A DNA stretch of 15,812 nucleotides from JAKAWQ01 sp035549615 (lineage in GTDB: Bacteria > Pseudomonadota > Alphaproteobacteria > Acetobacterales > Acetobacteraceae): positions 1-15,812 of the forward strand of contig DASZQO010000348.1 of assembly GCA_035549615.1 (NCBI GenBank), given 5' to 3'. A program made the translations under genes and the position numbers. Under the pieces are notes generated by a model that saw nothing but the letters and a program-made list of their open reading frames with translations, was not told where the DNA came from and did not search any database. Shown here piece by piece: positions 7,357 through 14,689 of this stretch (its first letter is position 1; each line of letters opens with the position of its first letter).

Positions 7357-8250
7357 GTGGGTAGGGCTCCCTTTGAGGTGAAGAATATCGACGGCGCGGG
7401 GCAGATCATCATCGTCTGCGACCATGCCTCGAACCGAATTCCCGAGTCCTGGGGTGATCTCGGCCTCCCGCCGGCCGCCCGCGAGACGCATATCGCCTGG
7501 GATCCGGGCGCGCTTGCCGTCTCGCTTCGCCTCGCGGCCCGGCTCGACGCGCCGCTCATCTTCTCCACCGTGTCACGGCTGGTCATCGATATGAATCGGC
7601 CCCTCGGCTCACCGACGCTCATTCCGGCGATGAGCGAGACCACGCTGATACCGGGCAACGCGAATCTCACTCCGGCTGACCGGCAGCACCGGATTGATGC
7701 CATCTATAGTCCCTATCACGCTGCCATCGATCAGCTCATTGGCAAGGTTGCCGCGCGGCGGATGGCGGCCGGCCTTCTTCCGCCCGCGGTCGTCGCGATT
7801 CACAGTTTTACGCCTGTCTTCAAAGGCGTGTGGCGCCCATGGCAAGCGGGCATCATCCATGACACCGACACTCGGCTGAGCAGCCTCGTGCTTGCGCGAT
7901 TGCGCGCAGATCGAGCGCTCTCCGTGGCGGAAAACGAGCCCTATGTGCCGGCGGAAGAAGTCTATTTCACGCTTGAGCGGCATGCGCTCCTGCGCGGACT
8001 GATGAATGTCATGATCGAGATCCGCAACGATGAGCTAAAGACCTGTGAATCTCAGGACGCATGGGCTGGCAGGATTGCCGAGGCGATCGCCGGAGCGGCC
8101 GGCCCGGCCTTGGCCGGCGGGCATGACGAAGCAAGCCGGCCGGCAGCCGCAATGAACAAAGCGGCGGCAAAACCAGCCGAAACATGGCAAGAGGGGGTCC
8201 GTCAGACAGCCGGCGCTCACGACAGCGAAGACGCGAATCCCCATCCATGA
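7357..8250 (+). CDS. N-formylglutamate amidohydrolase family protein (COG3931 type)
   Basis: Predicted cytoplasmic metal-dependent amidohydrolase, 297 residues from the chosen start. Family motifs: CDHASNRIPESWG (21-33) near the N-terminus, HIAWDPGA (45-52), SRLVIDMNRP (73-82), ETTLIPGN and AIHSFTPVFKG with a probable metal-binding His. The ORF is open upstream into rpiR, but GTG at 7357 follows a strong GGGGAGG (7343-7349) by 7 nt and lies just past the promoter, so the longer form is rejected. GTG at 7378 is a weaker alternative. The last 45 or so residues are Ala/Gly/Pro-rich and look non-conserved. No histidine-utilisation genes are nearby, so a HutG-like role on formylglutamate is not supported. 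With a gamma-glutamyl ligase downstream, cleavage of a gamma-glutamyl amide is a reasonable inference, but unproven for this family. Confidence 0.88.
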   Translation: MGRAPFEVKNIDGAGQIIIVCDHASNRIPESWGDLGLPPAARETHIAWDPGALAVSLRLAARLDAPLIFSTVSRLVIDMNRPLGSPTLIPAMSETTLIPGNANLTPADRQHRIDAIYSPYHAAIDQLIGKVAARRMAAGLLPPAVVAIHSFTPVFKGVWRPWQAGIIHDTDTRLSSLVLARLRADRALSVAENEPYVPAEEVYFTLERHALLRGLMNVMIEIRNDELKTCESQDAWAGRIAEAIAGAAGPALAGGHDEASRPAAAMNKAAAKPAETWQEGVRQTAGAHDSEDANPHP

Positions 8251-8328
8251 AACACATATCGACCAATCCACCCTCTAGACCAAGGACGGGATCGCAACAT
8301 CAGGGGCACAGCATCAGGGAGAATCTCG

Positions 8329-9924
8329 ATGACCACTCGCCATGAAACGGAGGAATATGCGGGGGCTCAAGCCGATATTCAGCAGCTTCACGGCATGGGC
8401 TACGCCCAGGAGCTGGCACGGCGCATGGGCCAGTTCCAGAATTTCGCCATCTCGTTCTCGATTATCTGTATTCTTGCCGGCGGCATTACCTCGTTTCAGG
8501 CTGCTTTTAGCGGCGCCGGCGGTGGCGCCGTCGGAATCGGATGGCCGCTTGCCTGCATTTTCTCATTGGTTGTCGCCGCTGCAATGGGCCAGATCGGATC
8601 CGCCTATCCAACGGCCGGCGGCCTCTATCACTGGTCATCGATCCTGGGCGGGCGCGGCTGGGGCTGGGCGACGGCCTGGTTCAACTTGCTTGGCCTGATC
8701 TTTGTCGTCTCCTCGGTCGATGTCGGCACCTGGACCCTTTTTGTCAATCTGATCGGCGTCAAATATCTCGGCATGAACGCCGCGGTGGCCATGCCGGACA
8801 CCACGAAGCCTTTCGCCGATCAATTCGCAAGCGGCGCATATTGGGTTCAGGCCGCCGCCATGGTCGTCATTCTCGCCTCCCAGGCGCTATTCAATCACAG
8901 AGGCATTCGCACCACGACACACCTCACCGATTTCAGCGGCTATCTGATCTTCTTCGTAGCCATTGTGTTGACACTCGCCTTCCTGGCTTACGCACCCAGC
9001 ATAGAGATCGGCCGGCTCTTTACCTTCACCAACTACACGGGCGATGCAGGGGGCGGGGTCTGGCCGCGGAGCAACAGTCTGCTGGTGGCCTTTCTGCTCG
9101 GCCTGGTGCTGCCTGGCTATACCATCACCGGCTTCGATGCTTCGGCGCATACATCAGAGGAAACCCGCCAAGCGGCGATGAATGTTCCGAAGGGCATGAT
9201 CCGCTCCGTTTTCTGGTCGTTCCTTTTCGGCTGGATCATGGTCTGCTCCTTTGTGCTCGCCATGCCGAACACGGCCGCCGCCGCCAAGCAGGGCGGCAAT
9301 GTCTTTTATTGGCTCATGGACGGGTCGTCCATGCCAGGGGCATTGAAATTGCTGCTCTGCATCGGCATCGTGGTCGCCAACTACCTGTGCGCCCTGGCCG
9401 GCCTGACGTCGCTCTCGCGCATGATCTTCGCATTCGCCCGCGATGGCGGCTTTCCCTTCTCGACATTCCTGCGTCATGTCAGCCCGACCCATCGCACCCC
9501 CGTGAATGCGATCTGGATTGGCGGTGCTCTCGCCATTCTGTCCACCCTTTACACACCGGCCTTTCTGACATTGGCCGCCGGTTGCGCGGTCTTCCTCTAT
9601 ATCTCGTACGCGATGCCGGTGGCGGCTGGCCTGCTGGCGGAAGGCAGAAGCTGGACGAGCAAGGGGCCATTCCAGCTTCGCGCCTTTTCCAAACCGTTTG
9701 CCGTCATCACGGTGCTCTGGGCAGTGGTGCTCTTTGCCATCGGCATCCAGCCACCCAATGACAGCGTCCTGACCTATACGATCGGTCTTCTGGTTCTTAT
9801 GGCCGTGCTGTGGTTCGGAATCGCGCGCTGGAAGTTTCCGGGGCCGCCGGTCGGCGATCTCATTGCCAAACGGCAGGCAGAGATCCTGGCCGAGGAAAAA
9901 GCCGTGGGCGAGCTCGAAGCCTAG
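8329..9924 (+). CDS. APC superfamily amino acid/amine permease (ACT-like)
   Basis: Inner-membrane secondary transporter, 531 residues, the usual size. A hydrophilic N-terminus of about 36 residues precedes roughly 12 hydrophobic segments by eye, beginning FAISFSIICILAGGITSF (39-56). The loop motif SAYPTAGGLYHW (91-102) and the GFDASAHTSEET segment are typical of the amino acid/choline transporter (ACT) branch, which includes GABA and choline permeases. ATG at 8329 follows AGGGAG (8316-8321) by 7 nt. It lies 78 nt after the amidohydrolase gene with no clear promoter in between, so it is probably in the same transcript. By context it would import the amine or amino alcohol processed by the neighbouring enzymes; the substrate cannot be read from the sequence. 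Confidence 0.93.
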   Translation: MTTRHETEEYAGAQADIQQLHGMGYAQELARRMGQFQNFAISFSIICILAGGITSFQAAFSGAGGGAVGIGWPLACIFSLVVAAAMGQIGSAYPTAGGLYHWSSILGGRGWGWATAWFNLLGLIFVVSSVDVGTWTLFVNLIGVKYLGMNAAVAMPDTTKPFADQFASGAYWVQAAAMVVILASQALFNHRGIRTTTHLTDFSGYLIFFVAIVLTLAFLAYAPSIEIGRLFTFTNYTGDAGGGVWPRSNSLLVAFLLGLVLPGYTITGFDASAHTSEETRQAAMNVPKGMIRSVFWSFLFGWIMVCSFVLAMPNTAAAAKQGGNVFYWLMDGSSMPGALKLLLCIGIVVANYLCALAGLTSLSRMIFAFARDGGFPFSTFLRHVSPTHRTPVNAIWIGGALAILSTLYTPAFLTLAAGCAVFLYISYAMPVAAGLLAEGRSWTSKGPFQLRAFSKPFAVITVLWAVVLFAIGIQPPNDSVLTYTIGLLVLMAVLWFGIARWKFPGPPVGDLIAKRQAEILAEEKAVGELEA

Positions 9925-10201
9925 TGTCCCGATGCGGACGTTTCTGATCATTGGCGGCGGCGCAGATCGGCGCACGCGCCTTTATTTCCCGTGGCCTGCT
10001 GATCCCTTCCGTTCGCCGCTTATGGCAGCGAACGGAAGGGGCAGGACACCAACCCATCTCTCCCCGGCGGTCGTACGCCGATCGCGCCAAGCGCGAGAAG
10101 CCGGGGTAAAGAGAGGGTCTCTATTGTGCACCGTGCCGTGGGACCCTTTCCAAGCAACAATAACCGCGCACATTGGATAAGGATGGAAAGGCGAAAGCGA
10201 C
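9925..10201. other. Intergenic region within the amine cluster
   Basis: This 277-bp gap between the permease and the glutamine-synthetase-like gene has no convincing coding sequence. The short plus-strand frame crossing it (9863-10180) begins inside the permease and matches nothing I recognise. The gap holds the long hairpin at 10004-10040. I see no clear -35/-10 pair for a separate promoter. Confidence 0.6.
10004..10040. repeat. Perfect 13-bp inverted repeat, hairpin mid-cluster
   Basis: CCCTTCCGTTCGC (10004-10016) is the exact reverse complement of GCGAACGGAAGGG (10028-10040), with an 11-nt loop. In RNA this is a very stable stem. It lies 79 nt after the permease stop and is not followed by a T run, so it is not a standard intrinsic terminator. 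It may protect or process the mRNA, attenuate transcription into the ligase gene, or be a protein-binding palindrome. Confidence 0.7.
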
Positions 10202-11569
10202 ATGCGCAGCATCGTCACGTTCGAAGGCTTGAAGCAATGGGTGGCCGAAGGCACGATCGACACCGTTCTCGCCTGCTTTCCGGATATGCAGGGGCGATTG
10301 ATCGGAAAACGTTTCCAGGCCGAATATTTCCTCGATGCGGCGCATGAAGAGACCCACGGCTGCGACTATCTTCTTGCCAATGACATCGATATGGAGCCAG
10401 TTCCCGGCTATGAAGTTGCCAACTGGGAAAAGGGCTATGGCGACTTCGTCCTGAAACCGGATCTCACGACGCTTCGCCGGGCAAGCTGGCTCGAAGGGAC
10501 GGTTCTGGTGCTCTGCGATCTCGTCGATCATCATCGTCATAAGCCGATCGCCCACAGCCCGCGCGCGATACTCAGGACTCAGCTCGATCGCCTTGCTTCC
10601 CTGGGCTACAGGGCCAACTTCGCGTCGGAGCTGGAATTCTATCTCTTTGATGAAGACTATCGCTCCATCCACGACAAAGGATATCGGAGCTTGCTGACCG
10701 CCGGCTATTACATCCAGGATTACCACATCTTTCAGACGAGCAAGGAAGAAGAGGTGATGCGTGCCGTCCGCCAGCACCTGGAAGCCTCGGGCATCCCTGT
10801 GGAGAATACAAAGGGTGAGTGGGGACCAGGGCAGGAAGAAGTCAATGTGCGCTATGCCGAGGCGCTCACAATGGCGGATCGCCATACCATTCTGAAAAAT
10901 GCCATCAAGGAGATCGCCCATGCGAAGGGCAAAGCGGTCACCTTCATGGCCAAGTGGGACTATGCGCTGGCTGGAAGCTCATGCCACATTCACATGTCGC
11001 TTGCCGACAGGGAGGGCAATCCTGCTTTTTTCGATCCGGACGCTGATCACGGCATGTCGGAAACCATCCGTTCATTCATGGCCGGGCTTTTGCGCCACGC
11101 GGCCGATATCACCTGGTTTCTCGCGCCCTATGTCAATTCCTACAAGCGTTTTCAGGCAGGTACCTTTGCGCCCACCAAGATCGTTTGGAGCCATGACAAC
11201 CGCACCGCCGGCTTCCGGGTTTGCGGGGCGAACACGAGGTCAGTCAGGGTTGAGTGTCGAATTGGCGGGGCCGATCTCAATCCCTATCTCGCTTTCGCCG
11301 CCCTGCTCGCCGCTGGGATCAAAGGGATCGAGGAGAGGCTTGCTCTCGAGCCACCATTCAAGGGTGATGCCTACCTCGAGAAACGTCTCAGGGACATACC
11401 GAAGACGCTGCGTGCCGCGATCGAAGCTCTTAAGGGTTCGTCCATGCTGCGAGAGGCCTTTGGGGCGGATGTCATTGCCCATTATGTCCACACGGCGGAA
11501 TGGGAGCAGTTCGAATATGACCGCCGCGTTACCGACTGGGAACTGAAACGTTGCTTCGAGCGGGCCTAG
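10202..11569 (+). CDS. Glutamine-synthetase-like gamma-glutamyl-amine ligase
   Basis: ATP-dependent ligase of the glutamine synthetase superfamily, 455 residues. Beta-grasp N-terminus with DMQGRLIGKRF, as in PuuA and FluG-type members. Catalytic-domain metal ligands are visible: ELE (Glu143, Glu145), GPGQEEVNVRYAEAL (208-222), GSSCHIHMSL, NSYKRFQAGTFAPTKIVWS and VECRIGGADLNPYLAF, where E-x-R corresponds to Glu357/Arg359 of classical GS. The region that would hold the adenylylation Tyr (NLYDLP) is instead GDAYLEKRLRDIPKTL, so it is not a GlnE-regulated housekeeping GlnA. Such paralogues ligate glutamate to amines (putrescine in PuuA, isopropylamine in IpuC, ethanolamine in Streptomyces GlnA4). 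GGAAAGG (10185-10191) lies about 10 nt before the ATG. Neighbouring ALDH, Fe-ADH, permease and amidohydrolase support a catabolic gamma-glutamylation role; the amine is unknown. Confidence 0.92.
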   Translation: MRSIVTFEGLKQWVAEGTIDTVLACFPDMQGRLIGKRFQAEYFLDAAHEETHGCDYLLANDIDMEPVPGYEVANWEKGYGDFVLKPDLTTLRRASWLEGTVLVLCDLVDHHRHKPIAHSPRAILRTQLDRLASLGYRANFASELEFYLFDEDYRSIHDKGYRSLLTAGYYIQDYHIFQTSKEEEVMRAVRQHLEASGIPVENTKGEWGPGQEEVNVRYAEALTMADRHTILKNAIKEIAHAKGKAVTFMAKWDYALAGSSCHIHMSLADREGNPAFFDPDADHGMSETIRSFMAGLLRHAADITWFLAPYVNSYKRFQAGTFAPTKIVWSHDNRTAGFRVCGANTRSVRVECRIGGADLNPYLAFAALLAAGIKGIEERLALEPPFKGDAYLEKRLRDIPKTLRAAIEALKGSSMLREAFGADVIAHYVHTAEWEQFEYDRRVTDWELKRCFERA

Positions 11570-11571
11570 AG

Positions 11572-11605
11572 CGGATCGCGCTTGACTGCATCGCGGAGCG
11601 ATCCG
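11572..11605. repeat. Inverted repeat between ligase and aldehyde dehydrogenase genes
   Basis: CGGATCGC (11572-11579) and GCGATCCG (11598-11605) are perfect 8-bp inverted arms around an 18-nt loop that itself contains CGCG and TCGCGG. It begins 2 nt after the ligase stop codon. There is no T run, so a terminator role is doubtful. It may be a dispersed intergenic palindrome of the genome or an mRNA 3'-end structure. Confidence 0.5.
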
Positions 11606-11682
11606 GGAGCATGTGAATCTGCGCGGCAGAACACTGCACACGCTCTGGCAGCCCGTGGAGCAGGAACGGGAACAGAGAGCTT

Positions 11683-13065
11683 ATGACCGAAACGGTTCAG
11701 ATCATATCGCCCATCGATGGGCGGGTTTATGCCGAACGGCCAATCGCGACCGCAGCCGAAATCCGGGCCGCAGTGGCACAGGCCAGGCACGCACAAGCAC
11801 GCTGGCGTGAGGCCGCTCTCGCCGAACGCGCGGCTGGTCTGACACGGTTCCTCGATGCCCTGCTCGGCATGAACGCAGAAATCGTCCCAGAGCTCGCCTG
11901 GCAGATGGGCCGGCCGGTCCGCTTCGGTGGAGAGGCCCGTGGGGTCGAGGAACGCGGACGCCACATGATCGCCATTGCCGAAGAGGCCCTGAAACCGATC
12001 CAAAGAAGCGGAAAGGATGGGTTCCGTCGGTTCATCACCCGTGAGCCGCTTGGCACGATGCTGGTGATTGCGCCCTGGAACTACCCTTATCTCACCGCGA
12101 TCAACGCCGTCGTCCCCGGGCTGATGGCGGGCAACGCCGTCATTCTCAAGCACGCCTCCCAGACCCTGCTTGTCGGTGAGCGTTTTGCCGCGGCGGCCCG
12201 GAACGCAGGACTGCCCGAAGGCATCTTTCAGAATCTCGCCATGAGCCATCAGGCGACAGAAGCGCTGATCGGCTCAGGCGCGATCGATCACATCAATTTC
12301 ACCGGCTCGGTTGAAGGAGGCCGCCGGATCGAGAAAGCCGCCGCCGGAACCTTTGCTTCTCTTGCGCTCGAGCTCGGCGGCAAGGATCCTGCCTATGTCC
12401 GGGAAGACGCCCCGCTCGAAGCCAGCATCGAAAATCTTGTCGATGGGGCTTTCTTCAATTCTGGCCAGAGTTGCTGCGGCATAGAGCGGATCTATGTCCA
12501 TGAAACCGTGTTTGACCGATTTCTCGATGGTTTCGTGGAGCATGCCAAGACCTATGCTCTCGGCAACCCTCTCGATATGGGTACGATGGTTGGGCCAATG
12601 GCACAACCGCGGCTGGCCGACCAAGTGCGTGAGCAGATGGCGGAGGCCTTGCGAAAGGGTGCGAGAGCGCACTTGCATACGCAGGATGACCGCGACAGGC
12701 CGGGCTCGCCTTATCTTCCTCCGGAAGTACTCACCAACGTCAACCATCAGATGGCGGTGATGCGTGAAGAGAGTTTCGGGCCGGTTGTCGGCATCATGAA
12801 AGTCCGGGATGACGACGAAGCGGTCGCGCTCATGAATGACAGTCCCTATGGACTCACCGCCTCAATCTGGACGAACGACATCGAACGGGCGGCCGCGCTT
12901 GGAGCGCGAATCGAAACCGGAACGGTGTTCATGAATCGGTGCGACTATCTCGATCCGGGGCTGGTCTGGACGGGGGTCAAGGAAACAGGCAAGGGCGGCT
13001 CTCTATCCGAGATCGGATACCATAATCTCACACAGCCCAAATCCTACCATCTGCGCCGAATCTGA
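11683..13065 (+). CDS. NAD(P)-dependent aldehyde dehydrogenase
   Basis: Oxidises an aldehyde to the carboxylic acid, 460 residues, slightly short of a typical ALDH. The catalytic base Glu230 is in LELGGKDP. The nucleophile Cys264 is in NSGQSCCGIER, 34 residues later, the normal ALDH spacing. APWNYPYLTAINAVVPGLMAGNAV is split across about 126-149 and forms part of the coenzyme site (Asn128-type residue). EESFGPVVGI and the C-terminal GVKETGKGGSLSEIGY are conserved ALDH elements. ATG at 11683 follows a GAGAG stretch about 6 nt upstream. It lies 113 nt after the ligase gene and 21 nt before the Fe-ADH gene. By context it probably oxidises a gamma-glutamylamino-aldehyde produced by the alcohol dehydrogenase, in the manner of PuuC; free aldehydes are also possible. 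Confidence 0.94.
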   Translation: MTETVQIISPIDGRVYAERPIATAAEIRAAVAQARHAQARWREAALAERAAGLTRFLDALLGMNAEIVPELAWQMGRPVRFGGEARGVEERGRHMIAIAEEALKPIQRSGKDGFRRFITREPLGTMLVIAPWNYPYLTAINAVVPGLMAGNAVILKHASQTLLVGERFAAAARNAGLPEGIFQNLAMSHQATEALIGSGAIDHINFTGSVEGGRRIEKAAAGTFASLALELGGKDPAYVREDAPLEASIENLVDGAFFNSGQSCCGIERIYVHETVFDRFLDGFVEHAKTYALGNPLDMGTMVGPMAQPRLADQVREQMAEALRKGARAHLHTQDDRDRPGSPYLPPEVLTNVNHQMAVMREESFGPVVGIMKVRDDDEAVALMNDSPYGLTASIWTNDIERAAALGARIETGTVFMNRCDYLDPGLVWTGVKETGKGGSLSEIGYHNLTQPKSYHLRRI

Positions 13066-13086
13066 AACGCCGGGGAGTTCAAGAGC

Positions 13087-14259
13087 ATGACCAGGCTTGT
13101 CGCCAACTGGAGCTATCCGACACAGGTGCGTTTCGGGGCCGGCCGTATCAAGGAATTGCCGGAGAGTCTCAAAGAGGCGGGCATCAGCAGGCCTTTGCTG
13201 GTGACCGACAGCGGGCTCGCCCGCCTGCCGCTGACCGCCGCCACGCGCGATATTCTGGCGGCAGCCGGCATTCCCTGCGCCCTCTTCTCCGATGTCAAGC
13301 CGAACCCCACGGAATCAAATGTTGGCGCCGGCATCGATGCTTTCCGCGCCGGCCGGCATGACGGGGTGATCGCCTTCGGTGGCGGGTCGGCGCTGGACAC
13401 GGGCAAGGTCATTGCCTTCATGACAGGGCAGACACGCCCGATATGGGATTTCGAGGATATCGGGGATTGGTGGAAGCGGGCGGATCCCAAGGGCATCGCG
13501 CCGATCATCGCCGTCCCGACCACGGCGGGCACCGGCTCCGAGGTGGGGCGCGCGGGTGTCATCACCAACGAGGCGACCCACACGAAGAAGATAATCTTTC
13601 ATCCCCTTATGATGCCCAGGGTGGTCATCATGGATCCCGAGCTGACGGTCGGGATGCCCCCTGGCATCACGGCTGGCACCGGGATGGATGCCCTGGCGCA
13701 CAACCTTGAAGCCTATTGTTCTCCTGCCTACCATCCGATGGCCGACGGCATTGCCGTCGAAGGGATCCGGCTTGTTTTCGAGCATTTGCCGCGCGCCTTC
13801 ATTGATGGCAGTGATATCGTCGCGCGCGGCCATATGATGAGCGCGGCGGCCATGGGTGCGGCGGCCTTCCAGAAAGGCCTTGGCGCCATCCATTCTCTCT
13901 CTCACCCCGTGGGGGCGCTCTACGATACCCATCATGGGACGACCAACGCCGTCTTCATGCCCTATGTGCTGCTCACCAACCGCCCCGCGATCGAGGAGAA
14001 GATCACGCGGCTTGCCGCCTATCTCGGGATAGGCCCGTCCTTCGAAGCGTTTCTTGAAGCCGTCCTGAAGTTGAGAGCCGATCTCGGGATTCCGCACACA
14101 TTGGCCGCGTTCAAGGTGCCCGGTGAGAAGCGCTCACAGATCGCCGATATGGCGATCGTTGATCCCACGGCAGGCGGCAATCCGATCACGCTGACGCGAG
14201 AGCGCGCGCTCGAGATTTTCGACCGTGCCATGGAGGGCGAGCTAAAACCCCTCCGATAA
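13087..14259 (+). CDS. Iron-containing (group III) alcohol dehydrogenase
   Basis: NAD(P)-dependent oxidoreductase interconverting an alcohol and aldehyde, 390 residues, normal for the FucO/DhaT family. Coenzyme motifs: FGGGSALDTGK and PTTAGTGSEVGRAGVIT. All four metal ligands are present: Asp201 and His205 in GMDALAHNLEAY, His269 in IHSLSHP and His283 in THHGTTN, with the 4- and 14-residue spacings of FucO. ATG at 13087 follows GGGGAG by about 8 nt. Only 21 nt separate it from the aldehyde dehydrogenase gene, so the two are almost certainly co-transcribed and act in sequence. Pairing with a gamma-glutamyl ligase suggests the alcohol is a gamma-glutamylated amino alcohol. Family assignment is firm; the substrate is inferred. 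Confidence 0.94.
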   Translation: MTRLVANWSYPTQVRFGAGRIKELPESLKEAGISRPLLVTDSGLARLPLTAATRDILAAAGIPCALFSDVKPNPTESNVGAGIDAFRAGRHDGVIAFGGGSALDTGKVIAFMTGQTRPIWDFEDIGDWWKRADPKGIAPIIAVPTTAGTGSEVGRAGVITNEATHTKKIIFHPLMMPRVVIMDPELTVGMPPGITAGTGMDALAHNLEAYCSPAYHPMADGIAVEGIRLVFEHLPRAFIDGSDIVARGHMMSAAAMGAAAFQKGLGAIHSLSHPVGALYDTHHGTTNAVFMPYVLLTNRPAIEEKITRLAAYLGIGPSFEAFLEAVLKLRADLGIPHTLAAFKVPGEKRSQIADMAIVDPTAGGNPITLTRERALEIFDRAMEGELKPLR

Positions 14260-14394
14260 TCCTGATGAAAATATGCCCAAGCGGGATGAGATGGCACGCG
14301 CTCCCTCTTCCCGCTCCCGATCCTCGTTTTCTCGCGTGATTGCCGCGGTACCCTCAGTGCCGGCCCTGGCTGCGCCTGCAGCACCCGCCCAGGA

Positions 14395-14434
14395 CAAGCC
14401 AGAATGCGCCAATGTGCCCAAGCCAGAATGTGCC
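14395..14434 (+). repeat. Short tandem direct repeat, 24-bp period
   Basis: CAAGCCAGAATGCGCC (14395-14410) is repeated as CAAGCCAGAATGTGCC (14419-14434) with one difference. The spacing of 24 bp keeps any reading frame, giving PECA twice in the plus-strand frame that crosses it. Only two copies are present. Confidence 0.7.
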
Positions 14435-14504
14435 GACGAACTCGGCAGCGAATTCTTTGGGCATGAGAATTTCCTCCCCGCTGTTTCCGAACCCATCGCC
14501 GCTA

Positions 14505-14519
14505 CCGTATCTTATACGG
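14505..14519. promoter_or_regulatory. Small palindrome, possible operator
   Basis: CCGTAT-CTT-ATACGG is a perfect 6-bp dyad around a 3-bp centre. It lies 170 bp before the flavin oxidoreductase start in a non-coding stretch. It could be a regulator site. It shares GTAT with the proposed RpiR elements but not their spacing, so I do not group them. Confidence 0.25.
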
Positions 14520-14689
14520 AATGAATGAGACGATACTGCGTCATCGCCCTGGCTGGGACGCGTTTCTTCAATTCAGCAATCCGCCAGCTCAGCAATCGGC
14601 CAAGCAGTCGATCGGACGATTCCCACCTTCTTCCACCGACACGGCGAGGCAGGCTTACAGGGCATCTTGTCGCGCCCTATATGTGGGCC

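Larger units (their letters stand above)
14260..14689. other. Intergenic region, one doubtful small ORF
   Basis: This 430-bp gap has no recognised gene. A plus-strand frame at 14273-14524 (83 codons) has a basic start, an Ala/Pro/Val-rich hydrophobic stretch (VIAAVPSVPALAAPAAPA) and a duplicated KPECA unit. It could be a small exported peptide, but there is no good ribosome binding site and I recognise no family. An overlapping minus-strand frame (14242-14496) is equally open, so neither is annotated as a gene. The gap also contains the direct repeat at 14395-14434 and the dyad at 14505-14519. Confidence 0.5.

Noticed and set aside
14525..14689. Upstream in-frame start adding 55 residues to the flavin oxidoreductase
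   Set aside because: The extra residues are not part of the YhbW-type family and there is no good ribosome binding site; the conserved region begins at MIPLSILDL.
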